A stretch of 64,000 bases of DNA from DASQYE01 sp036389315 (GTDB taxonomy: Bacteria > Acidobacteriota > Blastocatellia > Pyrinomonadales > Pyrinomonadaceae), in the NCBI GenBank assembly GCA_036389315.1, contig DASVQF010000046.1, positions 9,648 through 73,647 of the forward strand, read 5' to 3'. Under the pieces are notes generated by a model. That model was not told the origin of the DNA. It searched no databases and saw only the letters and a program-made list of their open reading frames with translations. The position numbers and the translations under genes are program-made. Positions 8,007-16,524 of the stretch are shown piece after piece; positions within the stretch are counted from its first letter, which is position 1; the number at the start of each line of letters is the position of its first letter.

Positions 8007-10001
8007 ATGATGAAACCTCTAATTTTAAGCCTCGCCGCGAGCCTCTGCCTTTTGCTCACAGTCCAGGCCGCCCCTGCCAAAGATACGTGGACGAGCGTCC
8101 GCTCACAGAACTTCTATCTGATCGGCAATGCTAGCGAGAAAGAGATCAGGCGCGTCGCCACCCGTCTCGAACAGTTCCGCGACGTATTCATGCGCCTCTT
8201 CCAGGGAGCCAACTTCGCGACGCCTGTGCCGACCACGGTGGTCGTCTTCAAAAGCCACGGCTCCTATAAACCTTACAAGCCTGTCTATGAGGGCAAAATC
8301 TCGGAGGTGGCCGGGTACTTCCAGGCCGGCGAGGATGTCAACTACATCACGCTGACGACGGAAGCCAACGGAGAGAACCCCTTCGGCACGATCTATCACG
8401 AGTACGTTCATCTGCTGGTGAACAACGGCTACGGCAAGAGCAACGTGCCGCCCTGGTTCAACGAGGGCCTGGCCGAATACTACAGCGCCTTCGACATAGA
8501 GGACGATAGAAAGGTCTACCTCGGTCGCTTGATTGACAACCACCTGCTGCTGCTCAGGCAACAACAGCGGCTCATTCCGCTCAAGACGCTCTTCGGCATA
8601 GACTACTACTCGCTGCACCGCAACAAGCGCGACGCGATGGGCCTCTTCTACGCGCAGTCCTGGGCGCTGGTGCATTACCTCATCCTCGGCAACAAGGGGC
8701 AGCGCCTCCCGCAGGTCGGCAAATTCTTTCAGCTTCTCGCGAAGAACGTCCCGACCGAGCAGGCTTTCCTCGAAGCGTTTCAGACGGACTTCGCCGGCAT
8801 GGAGAAGGAGCTGAAGAAGTACGTCGAGGGCCACACCTTCCAGGGACAGGTCGCGACCTTCGAGCACAAGCTTGAGTTCGACGCGACGATGCAGAGCGCG
8901 CCGCTGAGCGAAGCCGAGGCCGAGAGCTATCTGGGCGACCTCTTGCTGCACACCAATCGTCTTGACGAAGCCGTGAAGCACTTAGAGCAGGCGCTCGCGC
9001 TCGATCCGAAGCAGAGCTTGGCCCACGCCTCGCTCGGCATGGCTCGCATGCGACAGAGCCGCTTCGACGAGGCCAAGCAGCACTTACAACAGGCCACGGC
9101 CTTGAACACGGGCAGCTACCTGGCCCATTACTACTACGCTTATACGTTGAGCCGTCAGGGCATGGACGGGGCGGGCAGAGCTACCGGGTACTCGCCCGAG
9201 TCTGCGCGCGAGATGCGCGCGGCGCTACAGAAGTCCATCGAGCTGAAGCCGGATTTTGCCGAAAACTATCACCTGCTGGCCTGGCTCGACCTGGTCACGG
9301 GCGAGCGGCTGGACGAAGGCAAGGAGTTAATCAAGAAGGCGCAGGCGCTCGCGCCCGGCAACGAGGAGTATGCCCTGGTGTTGGCCCAAATCCACCTTCG
9401 CCAGCAGAACCTTGAGGCCGCTCGTCAGACGGTCGAGCCGCTCGCGCGAAGCAGCAGCGGCGACCCGCAGACGCGAGCCAATGCACAATCGCTTCTGAAC
9501 GCCATCACTTCCATACAGGAGCAGATGGCCCGCTACAAGAGCACGCGCGAGTCTGCTGATAACGCAGGCGGCGAGTCGCCCCGGCTCAGGAGGCGCACGG
9601 ATAAGAGCGATGCTCCGCAAGCTATCGAAATAGAAGCCGTAGACGGGGGAGTGAGCAGTGAAGAGGCGCTCGCCATGGCGATGCAGGAGGCGCTACGCAA
9701 GCCGCTCGTGGGAGAGACGCGCGTGCAAGGGCTGCTCGTCCGAATCGACTGTGACCAGAAGGGCGTCGTCTTTCTGATTAAGGTCGGCGACCGGATGCTG
9801 AAGCTTCAAAGCGAGGGCTTCGACAACCTGCATCTGGTGGCTTACACACAGGACGCAGGGAGCCAGATCACCTGTGGAGCGCGCAAACCGGAAAACGCCG
9901 TCGTCATCACTTATCGCGCCTCAGCCGATGTGCGCGCCAGGGTGGACGGCCGAATGGTGGCGATAGAGTTTGTGCCCGCCACCTTTCAGTTGAAGCAGTA
10001 A
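8007..10001 (+). CDS. Secreted gluzincin-type (DUF1570-like) peptidase with TPR repeats
   Basis: 664 residues. An N-terminal signal peptide (KPLILSLAASLCLLLTVQAAPA) indicates export. Residues 25-300 look like a peptidase MA/DUF1570 domain: TIYHEYVHLLVNNGYG provides the HExxH zinc motif (near residue 131) and PPWFNEGLAEYYSAF the downstream glutamate. From about 300 to 510 there are TPR units (AVKHLEQALALDPKQSLAHASLGMARMRQ type). A C-terminal ~110-residue domain (LVRIDCDQKGVVFLIKVGDRMLKLQ) has no assignment I can make. Two ATGs (8007, 8010) are in tandem. It is a single gene with its own promoter. Substrate unknown; a role in envelope protein turnover is only a guess. Confidence 0.82.
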   Translation: MMKPLILSLAASLCLLLTVQAAPAKDTWTSVRSQNFYLIGNASEKEIRRVATRLEQFRDVFMRLFQGANFATPVPTTVVVFKSHGSYKPYKPVYEGKISEVAGYFQAGEDVNYITLTTEANGENPFGTIYHEYVHLLVNNGYGKSNVPPWFNEGLAEYYSAFDIEDDRKVYLGRLIDNHLLLLRQQQRLIPLKTLFGIDYYSLHRNKRDAMGLFYAQSWALVHYLILGNKGQRLPQVGKFFQLLAKNVPTEQAFLEAFQTDFAGMEKELKKYVEGHTFQGQVATFEHKLEFDATMQSAPLSEAEAESYLGDLLLHTNRLDEAVKHLEQALALDPKQSLAHASLGMARMRQSRFDEAKQHLQQATALNTGSYLAHYYYAYTLSRQGMDGAGRATGYSPESAREMRAALQKSIELKPDFAENYHLLAWLDLVTGERLDEGKELIKKAQALAPGNEEYALVLAQIHLRQQNLEAARQTVEPLARSSSGDPQTRANAQSLLNAITSIQEQMARYKSTRESADNAGGESPRLRRRTDKSDAPQAIEIEAVDGGVSSEEALAMAMQEALRKPLVGETRVQGLLVRIDCDQKGVVFLIKVGDRMLKLQSEGFDNLHLVAYTQDAGSQITCGARKPENAVVITYRASADVRARVDGRMVAIEFVPATFQLKQ

Positions 10002-10044
10002 AGGCGCTTGGGCCCATCAGGGCCGGATTCCTTTCGTGATTGCG

Positions 10045-11058
10045 TCACTTGACGGCGACGACCATCGAATCCGGCCCGACCAGGTGCTCCACGTACGTCC
10101 GCGAGAAACCGGCTTCGCGCATCCACGCGCAACAGTCCGCTCCCGTGTAGTCGAATCCGCCGGGCGTCTCGATCAGCATGTTCAAGCTCATCAGCAGCCC
10201 GAGCGTATTCGCGCGCCGCTCGTCGTCAATCAGGGCCTCGAAAATTATCAGCGCGCCGCCCTCTGGGAGCGCCTCGTACGCCTTCTTCAAGAGCACGCGC
10301 TTCTCTTCCATATTCCAGTCGTGCAGGATATGGCCCATCACCAGCACGTCCGCAGAGGGCAGCGGGTCACGGAAAAAGTCTCCGGGGTAAAAGCGCAGCC
10401 GCTCGGAGAGCCCATGCCGCGCGACATATTTCTCGAAGACCGGGCCCACCGACGGCAGGTCGAAAATCCCGCCCGTGAGGTGCGGGTGGGCCAGGGCGAC
10501 TTGCACGGGCACGCCGCCCTGCGCCCCGCCGATGTCAATGAAGGTGCGATAGTTCTTCCACGGAAACTTCTCCGCTATCTGGCGGGCCGCGCCGAGGCTG
10601 AGGCCCGTCATGGCGCTCAGGAAATCTTCCAACCGCTCCGGCTCGGCGTAGAGAGCCTCGAAGAAATTGCCGCCGCTCTTTGCCTCGTTCTGCGGCCGAC
10701 CCGTCTGCAAAGCCTCCGTCAGCCTCCCCCAGAAAGGATAGAGACGCGTGTTTGCCATCTCCAGCATCCCGCCGATGTAGGAGGGCTTGGCCCGGTCAAG
10801 AAACGTGTCCGCCTCGGGCGTGTTACGGTAGAGCCCTGCGGCGTCGCGTTCGAGCATCCTGAGAGAAACGAGCGCATCGAGGAAGTCTCGCACCGCGCGC
10901 GGGTGAAGCCTCAGCCGCTCGCCAACGGTCTCGGCCGTCATCGGGCCCTTCGCCAGCTCTGTGAAAAGCCGTAGCTCCACGGCGCTCAGCAGCGTCTTCG
11001 AGGCCCAGAACCCCAGGCCCAGTTGCATTATCTGGTCAGGCGTGACTGTTCCGCTCAT
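10045..11058 (-). CDS. SAM-dependent O-methyltransferase (caffeate/hydroxyneurosporene type)
   Basis: 337 residues. The N-terminal ~100 residues form a winged-helix dimerisation domain (AVELRLFTELAKGPMTAETVGERLRL). The SAM site follows with FIDIGGAQGGVPVQVALAHP (motif I, near residue 170), DLPSVGPV (motif II) and ALPEGGALIIFE. HILHDW contains the usual catalytic histidine of plant-type O-methyltransferases. No substrate can be named; relatives act on phenolic, polyketide and carotenoid hydroxyls. It lies 75 bp after the glycoamylase-like gene on the same strand and no biosynthetic cluster surrounds it. Confidence 0.87.
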   Translation of the reverse strand: MSGTVTPDQIMQLGLGFWASKTLLSAVELRLFTELAKGPMTAETVGERLRLHPRAVRDFLDALVSLRMLERDAAGLYRNTPEADTFLDRAKPSYIGGMLEMANTRLYPFWGRLTEALQTGRPQNEAKSGGNFFEALYAEPERLEDFLSAMTGLSLGAARQIAEKFPWKNYRTFIDIGGAQGGVPVQVALAHPHLTGGIFDLPSVGPVFEKYVARHGLSERLRFYPGDFFRDPLPSADVLVMGHILHDWNMEEKRVLLKKAYEALPEGGALIIFEALIDDERRANTLGLLMSLNMLIETPGGFDYTGADCCAWMREAGFSRTYVEHLVGPDSMVVAVK

Positions 11059-11133
11059 CTATCTCTCCCTCGTCCGTGGCCCAGGTGGGCGGCACGGTGA
11101 AATCGCTCCGTCCGTAGGAGCCTGCCTCACCTC

Positions 11134-12612
11134 TTAACGCGCAAAAATTTGTCTTTCTAAATCACCTCCGGCTCTCACAATTTCTTTGAACCCGCGCCCT
11201 GCGCCACGGGCAGCCGCGCCGCGCTCTCTGCCCATGACTGTGCGACCGAGGCCGACTTGCTGCATGGCGCGCGGAATCTCGCGGTTGCGCATAAACCAGG
11301 CCCAGACATTGCCTGTCCGCAGGTTCTCGGCGCTGAGCAGGATGATGCCGACGTTGATGCCGATCACGTCCGGCCCGATCCATCCCGTCAGCGGATTGAA
11401 AGCGTCCGTGAAACCGTAACGACCATAGACCTTATCGCCGAACCTCTCCTTCATCTCGCGCAGCGCCCGAATCGTAATCTCGGGCGTGAACTGTAGCGAG
11501 CCGCCCGCGGCCGACGGCACGACCGTCCCGTCAATGGCCGGGTCACGCGGCGGCCCTCCCCAGGCCACGTATCCTTTCGCGCTGTCGGAAGCCGTGATGC
11601 CCCACACGTTCTGCGAATAGTCGGGGAACTCTTTGGACAAGTCCAGGCAGAAGGCGCGGTGTGCGCGCGTGGCCGCGACGGAGTTGGCGAAGTAGTCCGT
11701 GTATGGATACCAAGCCTCGCGCCGCCCGCGAAAATCTACCCAGGCGTGCGAATACTGGTGCGTGAAGATGGGCCCATCGCTCAGATAAGTATAGCCGGCG
11801 TAGGTGATGCGCTTGCGGCTCCAGGCCAGCCAGGAGCGTGGCGTGATCGCGTGCGAGGGCGAGCCCACTGCGAGCAGTTGCAGTATGAGGTGCTCGCTAT
11901 AACTGTCCCAGCGAGGTTTGAGAAAGCCCGTCTCTGCGCGCCAGCCGTGCGAAAGGAGCGTCGGATGGCCCGCCAGCATCCAGCCGAAATCAACGCGCTC
12001 GTAGATGAGCGTCGCGAGCCGCACGATCTCGGCATCGGCGCGGAAGTAGCTCCTGGCCGTCAGGACTCCGCCGAGCAGCAGCGCCGTATCAATGGACGAA
12101 AACTCGCTCCTCCATCTTCTCTCGCCCGTCGGCTGATCCATCCAGTGATAGAACCAGCCGTGCGCTGCTTCGGCCCTGTAGGCGAAGAAGCGCAGGGTCG
12201 TGCGGACACGCTCGCGCGCCTCCTCCCGATTTATCCAGCGACGTTCGGCCGCGATGCACAGCGCCGTGAGGCCGAAGCCCGTGGCGGCGCTGCTGGCTAT
12301 GCGGTAACTGGGCTCGCCCTCCGCGTGGCTCCGTCCGTCCGTGTGCGCGCGATCCAGGACGAGACCTGTGTGCGGGTCTGCGTGATCCCAGAAGTATTGG
12401 AACGCGCGGCGCGACAAGTCTTCCAGGAAGGCTTCGTCTGCGGCCGAGAGGCGCGTTGACGAAGGGTATGCTGAGCTTTGAAAGCGCGGCTGAGCTTGAG
12501 CAGACCAGGCTCGGCACTGAAGCGCGCAGACCAGCAGGAGCAGTAGAGAGGCGCGCAAAGCCCGGCGCGTGATGAGTTGAGCGGTGCGCGGAAATCTTCT
12601 CGCGGGTGGCAT
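11134..12612 (-). CDS. Secreted glycoamylase-like domain protein
   Basis: 492 residues starting with a twin-basic leader and hydrophobic core (RRALRASLLLLLVCALQCRAWSAQAQ), probably a signal peptide. The body (FLEDLSRRAFQYFWDHADPHTGLVLDR..., YEYTDYFANSVAATRAHRAFC-like and GPDVIGINVGIILLSAENLRTG) matches the glycoamylase-like domain also found at the end of cyclic beta-1,2-glucan synthases, an (alpha/alpha)6 fold. It follows the GH3 gene by 33 bp and is likely in the same transcript, suggesting joint attack on a periplasmic glucan. Specificity is not proven. Confidence 0.83.
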   Translation of the reverse strand: MPPARRFPRTAQLITRRALRASLLLLLVCALQCRAWSAQAQPRFQSSAYPSSTRLSAADEAFLEDLSRRAFQYFWDHADPHTGLVLDRAHTDGRSHAEGEPSYRIASSAATGFGLTALCIAAERRWINREEARERVRTTLRFFAYRAEAAHGWFYHWMDQPTGERRWRSEFSSIDTALLLGGVLTARSYFRADAEIVRLATLIYERVDFGWMLAGHPTLLSHGWRAETGFLKPRWDSYSEHLILQLLAVGSPSHAITPRSWLAWSRKRITYAGYTYLSDGPIFTHQYSHAWVDFRGRREAWYPYTDYFANSVAATRAHRAFCLDLSKEFPDYSQNVWGITASDSAKGYVAWGGPPRDPAIDGTVVPSAAGGSLQFTPEITIRALREMKERFGDKVYGRYGFTDAFNPLTGWIGPDVIGINVGIILLSAENLRTGNVWAWFMRNREIPRAMQQVGLGRTVMGRERGAAARGAGRGFKEIVRAGGDLERQIFAR

Positions 12613-12645
12613 AAGTTCAGAGAGGCTTTTCGGGCCTGCTTAGCT

Positions 12646-14985
12646 CTATCGTCCGACGACTTCAAAACTGGCTTCGAGGCCGCCCTGTGAGCTTGTCCCG
12701 GCGAACACTTTGAACGCGCCGGGCTCGACGACAAAACGCATCTCGCGGTTGTAGAAGCCGAGGTGCTCCGGCCCGAGCGTGAATGTGACGCGTCGCCGCT
12801 CGCCCGGCCGCAGTGTCACTCTCTCGAAGCCTTTCAACTCCCTGACGGGCCGCGTCACGCTTGCCGCCACGTCTCGGATGTAGAGCTGCACGACCTCGTC
12901 GCCCGCGCGCCGTCCCGTGTTCTCGACTTCGACGCTCGCCGTCAAGGTTTCGGTTGGGCCAATGCGCGGCGCGCTCAAGCGCAGGTCTGCGAGGCGAAAC
13001 TCTGTGTAGCTCAGGCCGTAGCCGAAGGGGAAGAGCGGCGTCCAGGGCGCGTCCAGGTATTTAGACGAATACTTGTTATTTGCGTCGGGCGGGCGTCCGG
13101 TGTTCTTGTGGTTGTAATAGATGGGCACTTGGCCCACCGTGCGCGGGAACGTGACGGGCAGCTTCCCGCCCGGATTGACATCTCCGAACAGGACATCTGC
13201 GATGCCGTTTCCTCCCTGCGTTCCGGCGAACCACGTTTCGAGAATGGCCGGCGAGTTCTCCGCTATCCAATTGATCGTCAAGGGGCGGCCGTTCATCAAG
13301 ACTACACAGTAGGGCTTGCCCGTGTCGTGAATTGCCCGGATCAGTTCCATCTGTCTTCCGGGAAGGTCTAGCGAGGTGCGCGAGGCAGCTTCGCCGCTCA
13401 TCTCGGCCGTCTCGCCGACGGCCAGGACGACCACGTCCGCCTCGCGTGCCAGGCGCACGGCCTGCTCTATGGAATCCGGTGCGGTCGGAGTCGTCGCAAG
13501 GCGCGCGGCCTCTGTGTCGGCTGCCTGCGCGACGTTTGTGCCTCCGGCGTTCGTCGTGCCGGGAGCGGCCGCGTCGTAGTTGCCCGTCACGCCCCGGCCT
13601 TCAATCGCCACGCCCTTCGCGTGCAGGACTCTCGTCTGCGGCGAGACTTTGGCCTTGATTCCCGAGAGGAGCGTGACCGTATCTTCGGCGCGACCGTCGC
13701 CCGCCCAGGAGCCAAGCATGGCCTTCGGGTCATCTGCGAGCGGGCCGATGACGGCTATGGTGCGTAGAGTTTTGCTGAGCGGCAGCGTCTCGCGCTCATT
13801 CCTGAGGAGCACCATCGAGCGGGCGGCCGTCGAGCGCGCGACCGCCAGATTCTCGCGGCTCAAGATGAGCGAGCGTTCGCGCCCCGCGTCGGCGTAGGGT
13901 CTCTCGAAGAGGCCGAGGCGGAACTTGATGCGAAGGATGCGGCGGACGGCTTCGTCTACGGTCGCCATTGAAAGCTTCCCTTGCTTAATCAGCTCTGCTC
14001 CGTGCTTATTGTAGAGGCGGCTGACCATCTCCATGTCCACGCCCGCCGTGAGGGCCAACTGCGCCGCCTCCGCCTCATTAGCGGGCACGCCATGATTGAG
14101 CGTCTCGCGCACGGATTCGTAGTCGCTGACGACAAAGCCGTCGAACTTCCATTCGTCGCGCAGTATTCCGGTGAGCGTGAAGGGATTGGCCGAAGCGGGC
14201 ACGCCGTTGAGGTCGTTGAAGGCGCTCATGAACGTGCCCACGCCAGCCTCGGCCGCAGCCTTGAAGGGCGGCAGGTAAATCTCGCGCAGCTCCCTTTCGG
14301 ACATGTCAACCGTATTGTAGTCGCGCCCGGCCTCGGCCGCGCCGTATGCGACCCAGTGCTTGGCGCAGGCCAGGAGCTTGTCGGGCGCGCCGTAATCTCT
14401 GCCCTGAAACCCGAGGACGCGGGCCCGGCCGAGAACAGCGCCGAGGTAAGGGTCTTCGCCAGCGCCTTCGACGATGCGCCCCCAGCGAGCGTCGCGCGCG
14501 ATGTCGAGCATGGGCGCAAACGTCCATCGCACGCCGGCCGCAGAGGCTTCCTGCGCGGCCGCCGAGGCTGCGCGCTCGACCGTCTGAGCGTCCCAACTGC
14601 TCGCCTCGCCGAGCGGCACTGGAAAGATCGTGCGGTAGCCGTGAATCACGTCGAAGCCGTAGAGCAGCGGTATCTTCAAGCGCGACTCTTCGACCGCCGC
14701 GCGCTGCAACTCGTTCGTGCGCGCGACGCCCCGCACGTTCAAGGTCGAGCCGAGCAAGCCCCGTCGCGCCAGGTCAAGATGCTCGGGCCGAAAATTCCCG
14801 TTCGCTTCGCCGTCGAGTTGCTGAAGCTGTCCGAGCTTCTCTTCCAGAGTCATCTGCTTGAGCAGCGCCTCGACCCTGCTTTCGATATTGGCCCGCGCTG
14901 GCTGTTGCTGCCCTGCCGTGGCCTGAAAGCTCAGCGTGAGGAGTAACGCGATCAGCAGAAGGCTCGTCAATTTTGCCAGCTTCAT
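12646..14985 (-). CDS. bglX: Periplasmic GH3 beta-glucosidase, BglX-like
   Basis: 779 residues. The start at 14985 is preferred to the ATG at 14994: the AAGGA motif abuts the first ATG but stands 9 nt before the second, which begins a clean signal peptide (KLAKLTSLLLIALLLTLSFQATAGQQ). The GH3 N-terminal barrel contains GFDVIHGYRTIFPVPLGEA, KHWVAYGAAEAGRDY and the nucleophile region FDGFVVSDYESV (Asp near residue 287). The GH3 C-terminal domain and a fibronectin III-like end (EVENTGRRAGDEVVQLYIRD) follow. It heads a leftward pair with the glycoamylase-like gene; a shared substrate is inferred. Confidence 0.93.
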   Translation of the reverse strand: MKLAKLTSLLLIALLLTLSFQATAGQQQPARANIESRVEALLKQMTLEEKLGQLQQLDGEANGNFRPEHLDLARRGLLGSTLNVRGVARTNELQRAAVEESRLKIPLLYGFDVIHGYRTIFPVPLGEASSWDAQTVERAASAAAQEASAAGVRWTFAPMLDIARDARWGRIVEGAGEDPYLGAVLGRARVLGFQGRDYGAPDKLLACAKHWVAYGAAEAGRDYNTVDMSERELREIYLPPFKAAAEAGVGTFMSAFNDLNGVPASANPFTLTGILRDEWKFDGFVVSDYESVRETLNHGVPANEAEAAQLALTAGVDMEMVSRLYNKHGAELIKQGKLSMATVDEAVRRILRIKFRLGLFERPYADAGRERSLILSRENLAVARSTAARSMVLLRNERETLPLSKTLRTIAVIGPLADDPKAMLGSWAGDGRAEDTVTLLSGIKAKVSPQTRVLHAKGVAIEGRGVTGNYDAAAPGTTNAGGTNVAQAADTEAARLATTPTAPDSIEQAVRLAREADVVVLAVGETAEMSGEAASRTSLDLPGRQMELIRAIHDTGKPYCVVLMNGRPLTINWIAENSPAILETWFAGTQGGNGIADVLFGDVNPGGKLPVTFPRTVGQVPIYYNHKNTGRPPDANNKYSSKYLDAPWTPLFPFGYGLSYTEFRLADLRLSAPRIGPTETLTASVEVENTGRRAGDEVVQLYIRDVAASVTRPVRELKGFERVTLRPGERRRVTFTLGPEHLGFYNREMRFVVEPGAFKVFAGTSSQGGLEASFEVVGR

Positions 14986-15031
14986 TTTCAGCATTCCTTG
15001 AGATGGGACAGCAGACCGCTGCGGCTTAAAT

Positions 15032-15061
15032 TTGCTGCGCGACTAGAGCGTTCAGTATACT
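15032..15061 (+). promoter_or_regulatory. Promoter of the secreted TPR protein gene
   Basis: TTGCTG (15032-15037), an 18-nt spacer and TATACT (15056-15061) form a rightward promoter in the 114-bp divergent gap between GH3 and the TPR gene. It places the start of transcription about 30 nt before the ATG at 15100. This also argues against a start upstream of 15068. Confidence 0.5.
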
Positions 15062-15099
15062 ACAACACCAACGGCACGCCCGGCGCGTCTCTTATCCGG

Positions 15100-16485
15100 A
15101 TGAAGCATTGGCCCATCAGACCCATCAGACAATGGCTGGCCCGCAGAGTCTCGCTTAAGCGGGCCGCCTGCTCCGCCGTAGCCTGCGGCCTCTTTCTGCC
15201 TTTCAACTCCCTCGCTCTCGGCCAGCAGGGACGAGAGCCACAGGCACGCAGACAGGCCGGTGGGCCCAACCTCCAGGATGAGCGCGCTGCTACTGTTTCC
15301 TTGCGCGAGGCGGCCGCGCTGCTTCAGGCCGGTAAGCTGGACGAAGCCGAGCCGATCTTGCGCCGCGTGATCGCAAGCGAGCCGCAATCTCCGGACGCGC
15401 ACGGCCTGCTCGGCGTCATACTCGACCGGCGCGGAAGAGCCGCAGAGGCCGAGCGCGAGTACAGAGAGGCGCTCAAGCTCAACCCTCGGGCCATCTCCGC
15501 GCTCGCCAACCTCGGCGTCCTGCTGGCCCGCACGGGCCGCACCGCTCAGGCCATAGAGGCTTTTGAATCCGTCCTTAAACTGTCGCCTCAACATCCGCAG
15601 GCGACCTTCAATCTCGGCATCGCTCTCTACAACTCGAACCGTTTTGAAGAGGCCGCCGCACGCCTGGAAGCGGCCTCGGCCCTTGCGCCCGGGACGGCCG
15701 AGCCGCTCTACTACCTGGGCCTGGTGGCTTCGGCACGCGGGGACGGCGAGGCGGCCGTGCGCTTTTGGGAGAAGGCGCTTGCCGTTCGTCCCCGTTTTCC
15801 CGAAGTGAGCTTCATGCTCGGCGAAGAGCTGAGGAAGATGCGCCGCATAGAGGAGTCGAAGCAGTACTACGAGCGCGCGCTCGCCGAGGACTCTACAAAG
15901 GTGGTCTACTTCATACGGCTCGGCGGCGTCTATCTGCTGCTTAAGCTTCCCGCGCAGGCACTAGAGACGTTCGAGCGCGCACGCGGGCTCTTTCCCAGTG
16001 TGGCGGAGCTGAACTACTTCGTCGGCATCTCGGCACGCGCCAAAGGCGATTACGCTCTGGCCGACTCGTCTCTGCGCAGGATGCTCGCGCTTCAGCCCGA
16101 CAACTTCGACGCGTTGGCCCAACTGGGCTTCGTCGTCGGCGAGCGCGGCGATTACCGCGAGGCCGAAGCCTTGCTGCGTCGCGCCGTCGCACTCAACGAC
16201 AAACATTTCTACGCCCATTACGACCTCGGCCGCCTGCTGGTCAAAGAGAAGCGGCTCGAAGAAGCGATACCCGTCCTACAGCGCGCCGCCCAGCTTAAGC
16301 CCGCAAACGCGAGCGTCCATTACCAGCTCTTCATGGCCTTCTCGCGCCTCAAGCGCAAGGAGGAGGCCGCAAGCGAGCTGGCCATCTTCAAGCGCCTGGA
16401 CGCGGAGGGCAGGACTCGCAAACAAGCGGACGACGACCTTGAGCAAGTTACTAATGATGAAGGAGGAAGGATGAAGGATGAATAG
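15100..16485 (+). CDS. Secreted TPR-repeat protein
   Basis: 461 residues from the ATG at 15100. An open frame extends upstream to 14998, but the promoter at 15032-15061 and the signal-like segment (RAACSAVACGLFLPFNSLALGQQ) after this ATG support the later start. From about residue 65 onward it is almost all tetratricopeptide units (AAALLQAGKLDEAEPILRRV, ALKLNPRAISALANLGVLLA, VLKLSPQHPQATFNLGIAL and so on), about eleven copies. It is a scaffold with no catalytic motif. The last residues (NDEGGRMKDE) are encoded by a DNA repeat that forms a long hairpin across the stop codon. Confidence 0.85.
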   Translation: MKHWPIRPIRQWLARRVSLKRAACSAVACGLFLPFNSLALGQQGREPQARRQAGGPNLQDERAATVSLREAAALLQAGKLDEAEPILRRVIASEPQSPDAHGLLGVILDRRGRAAEAEREYREALKLNPRAISALANLGVLLARTGRTAQAIEAFESVLKLSPQHPQATFNLGIALYNSNRFEEAAARLEAASALAPGTAEPLYYLGLVASARGDGEAAVRFWEKALAVRPRFPEVSFMLGEELRKMRRIEESKQYYERALAEDSTKVVYFIRLGGVYLLLKLPAQALETFERARGLFPSVAELNYFVGISARAKGDYALADSSLRRMLALQPDNFDALAQLGFVVGERGDYREAEALLRRAVALNDKHFYAHYDLGRLLVKEKRLEEAIPVLQRAAQLKPANASVHYQLFMAFSRLKRKEEAASELAIFKRLDAEGRTRKQADDDLEQVTNDEGGRMKDE

Positions 16486-16521
16486 AAAGCCAAAACAGCT
16501 TTTCATTCATCCTTCATCCTT
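16467..16521. terminator. Bidirectional hairpin terminator built from a GATGAAG-type repeat
   Basis: The arm at 16467-16483 and its exact complement at 16505-16521 form a perfect 17-bp stem. Inside it AAAGC (16486-16490) pairs with GCTTT (16498-16502). Each arm holds two copies of a 7-bp unit (AAGGATG). The convergent TPR and TonB genes end here, and the rightward strand continues with TTCTTTAAAA, so a shared terminator is the simplest reading. Confidence 0.6.
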
Positions 16522-16524
16522 TCT

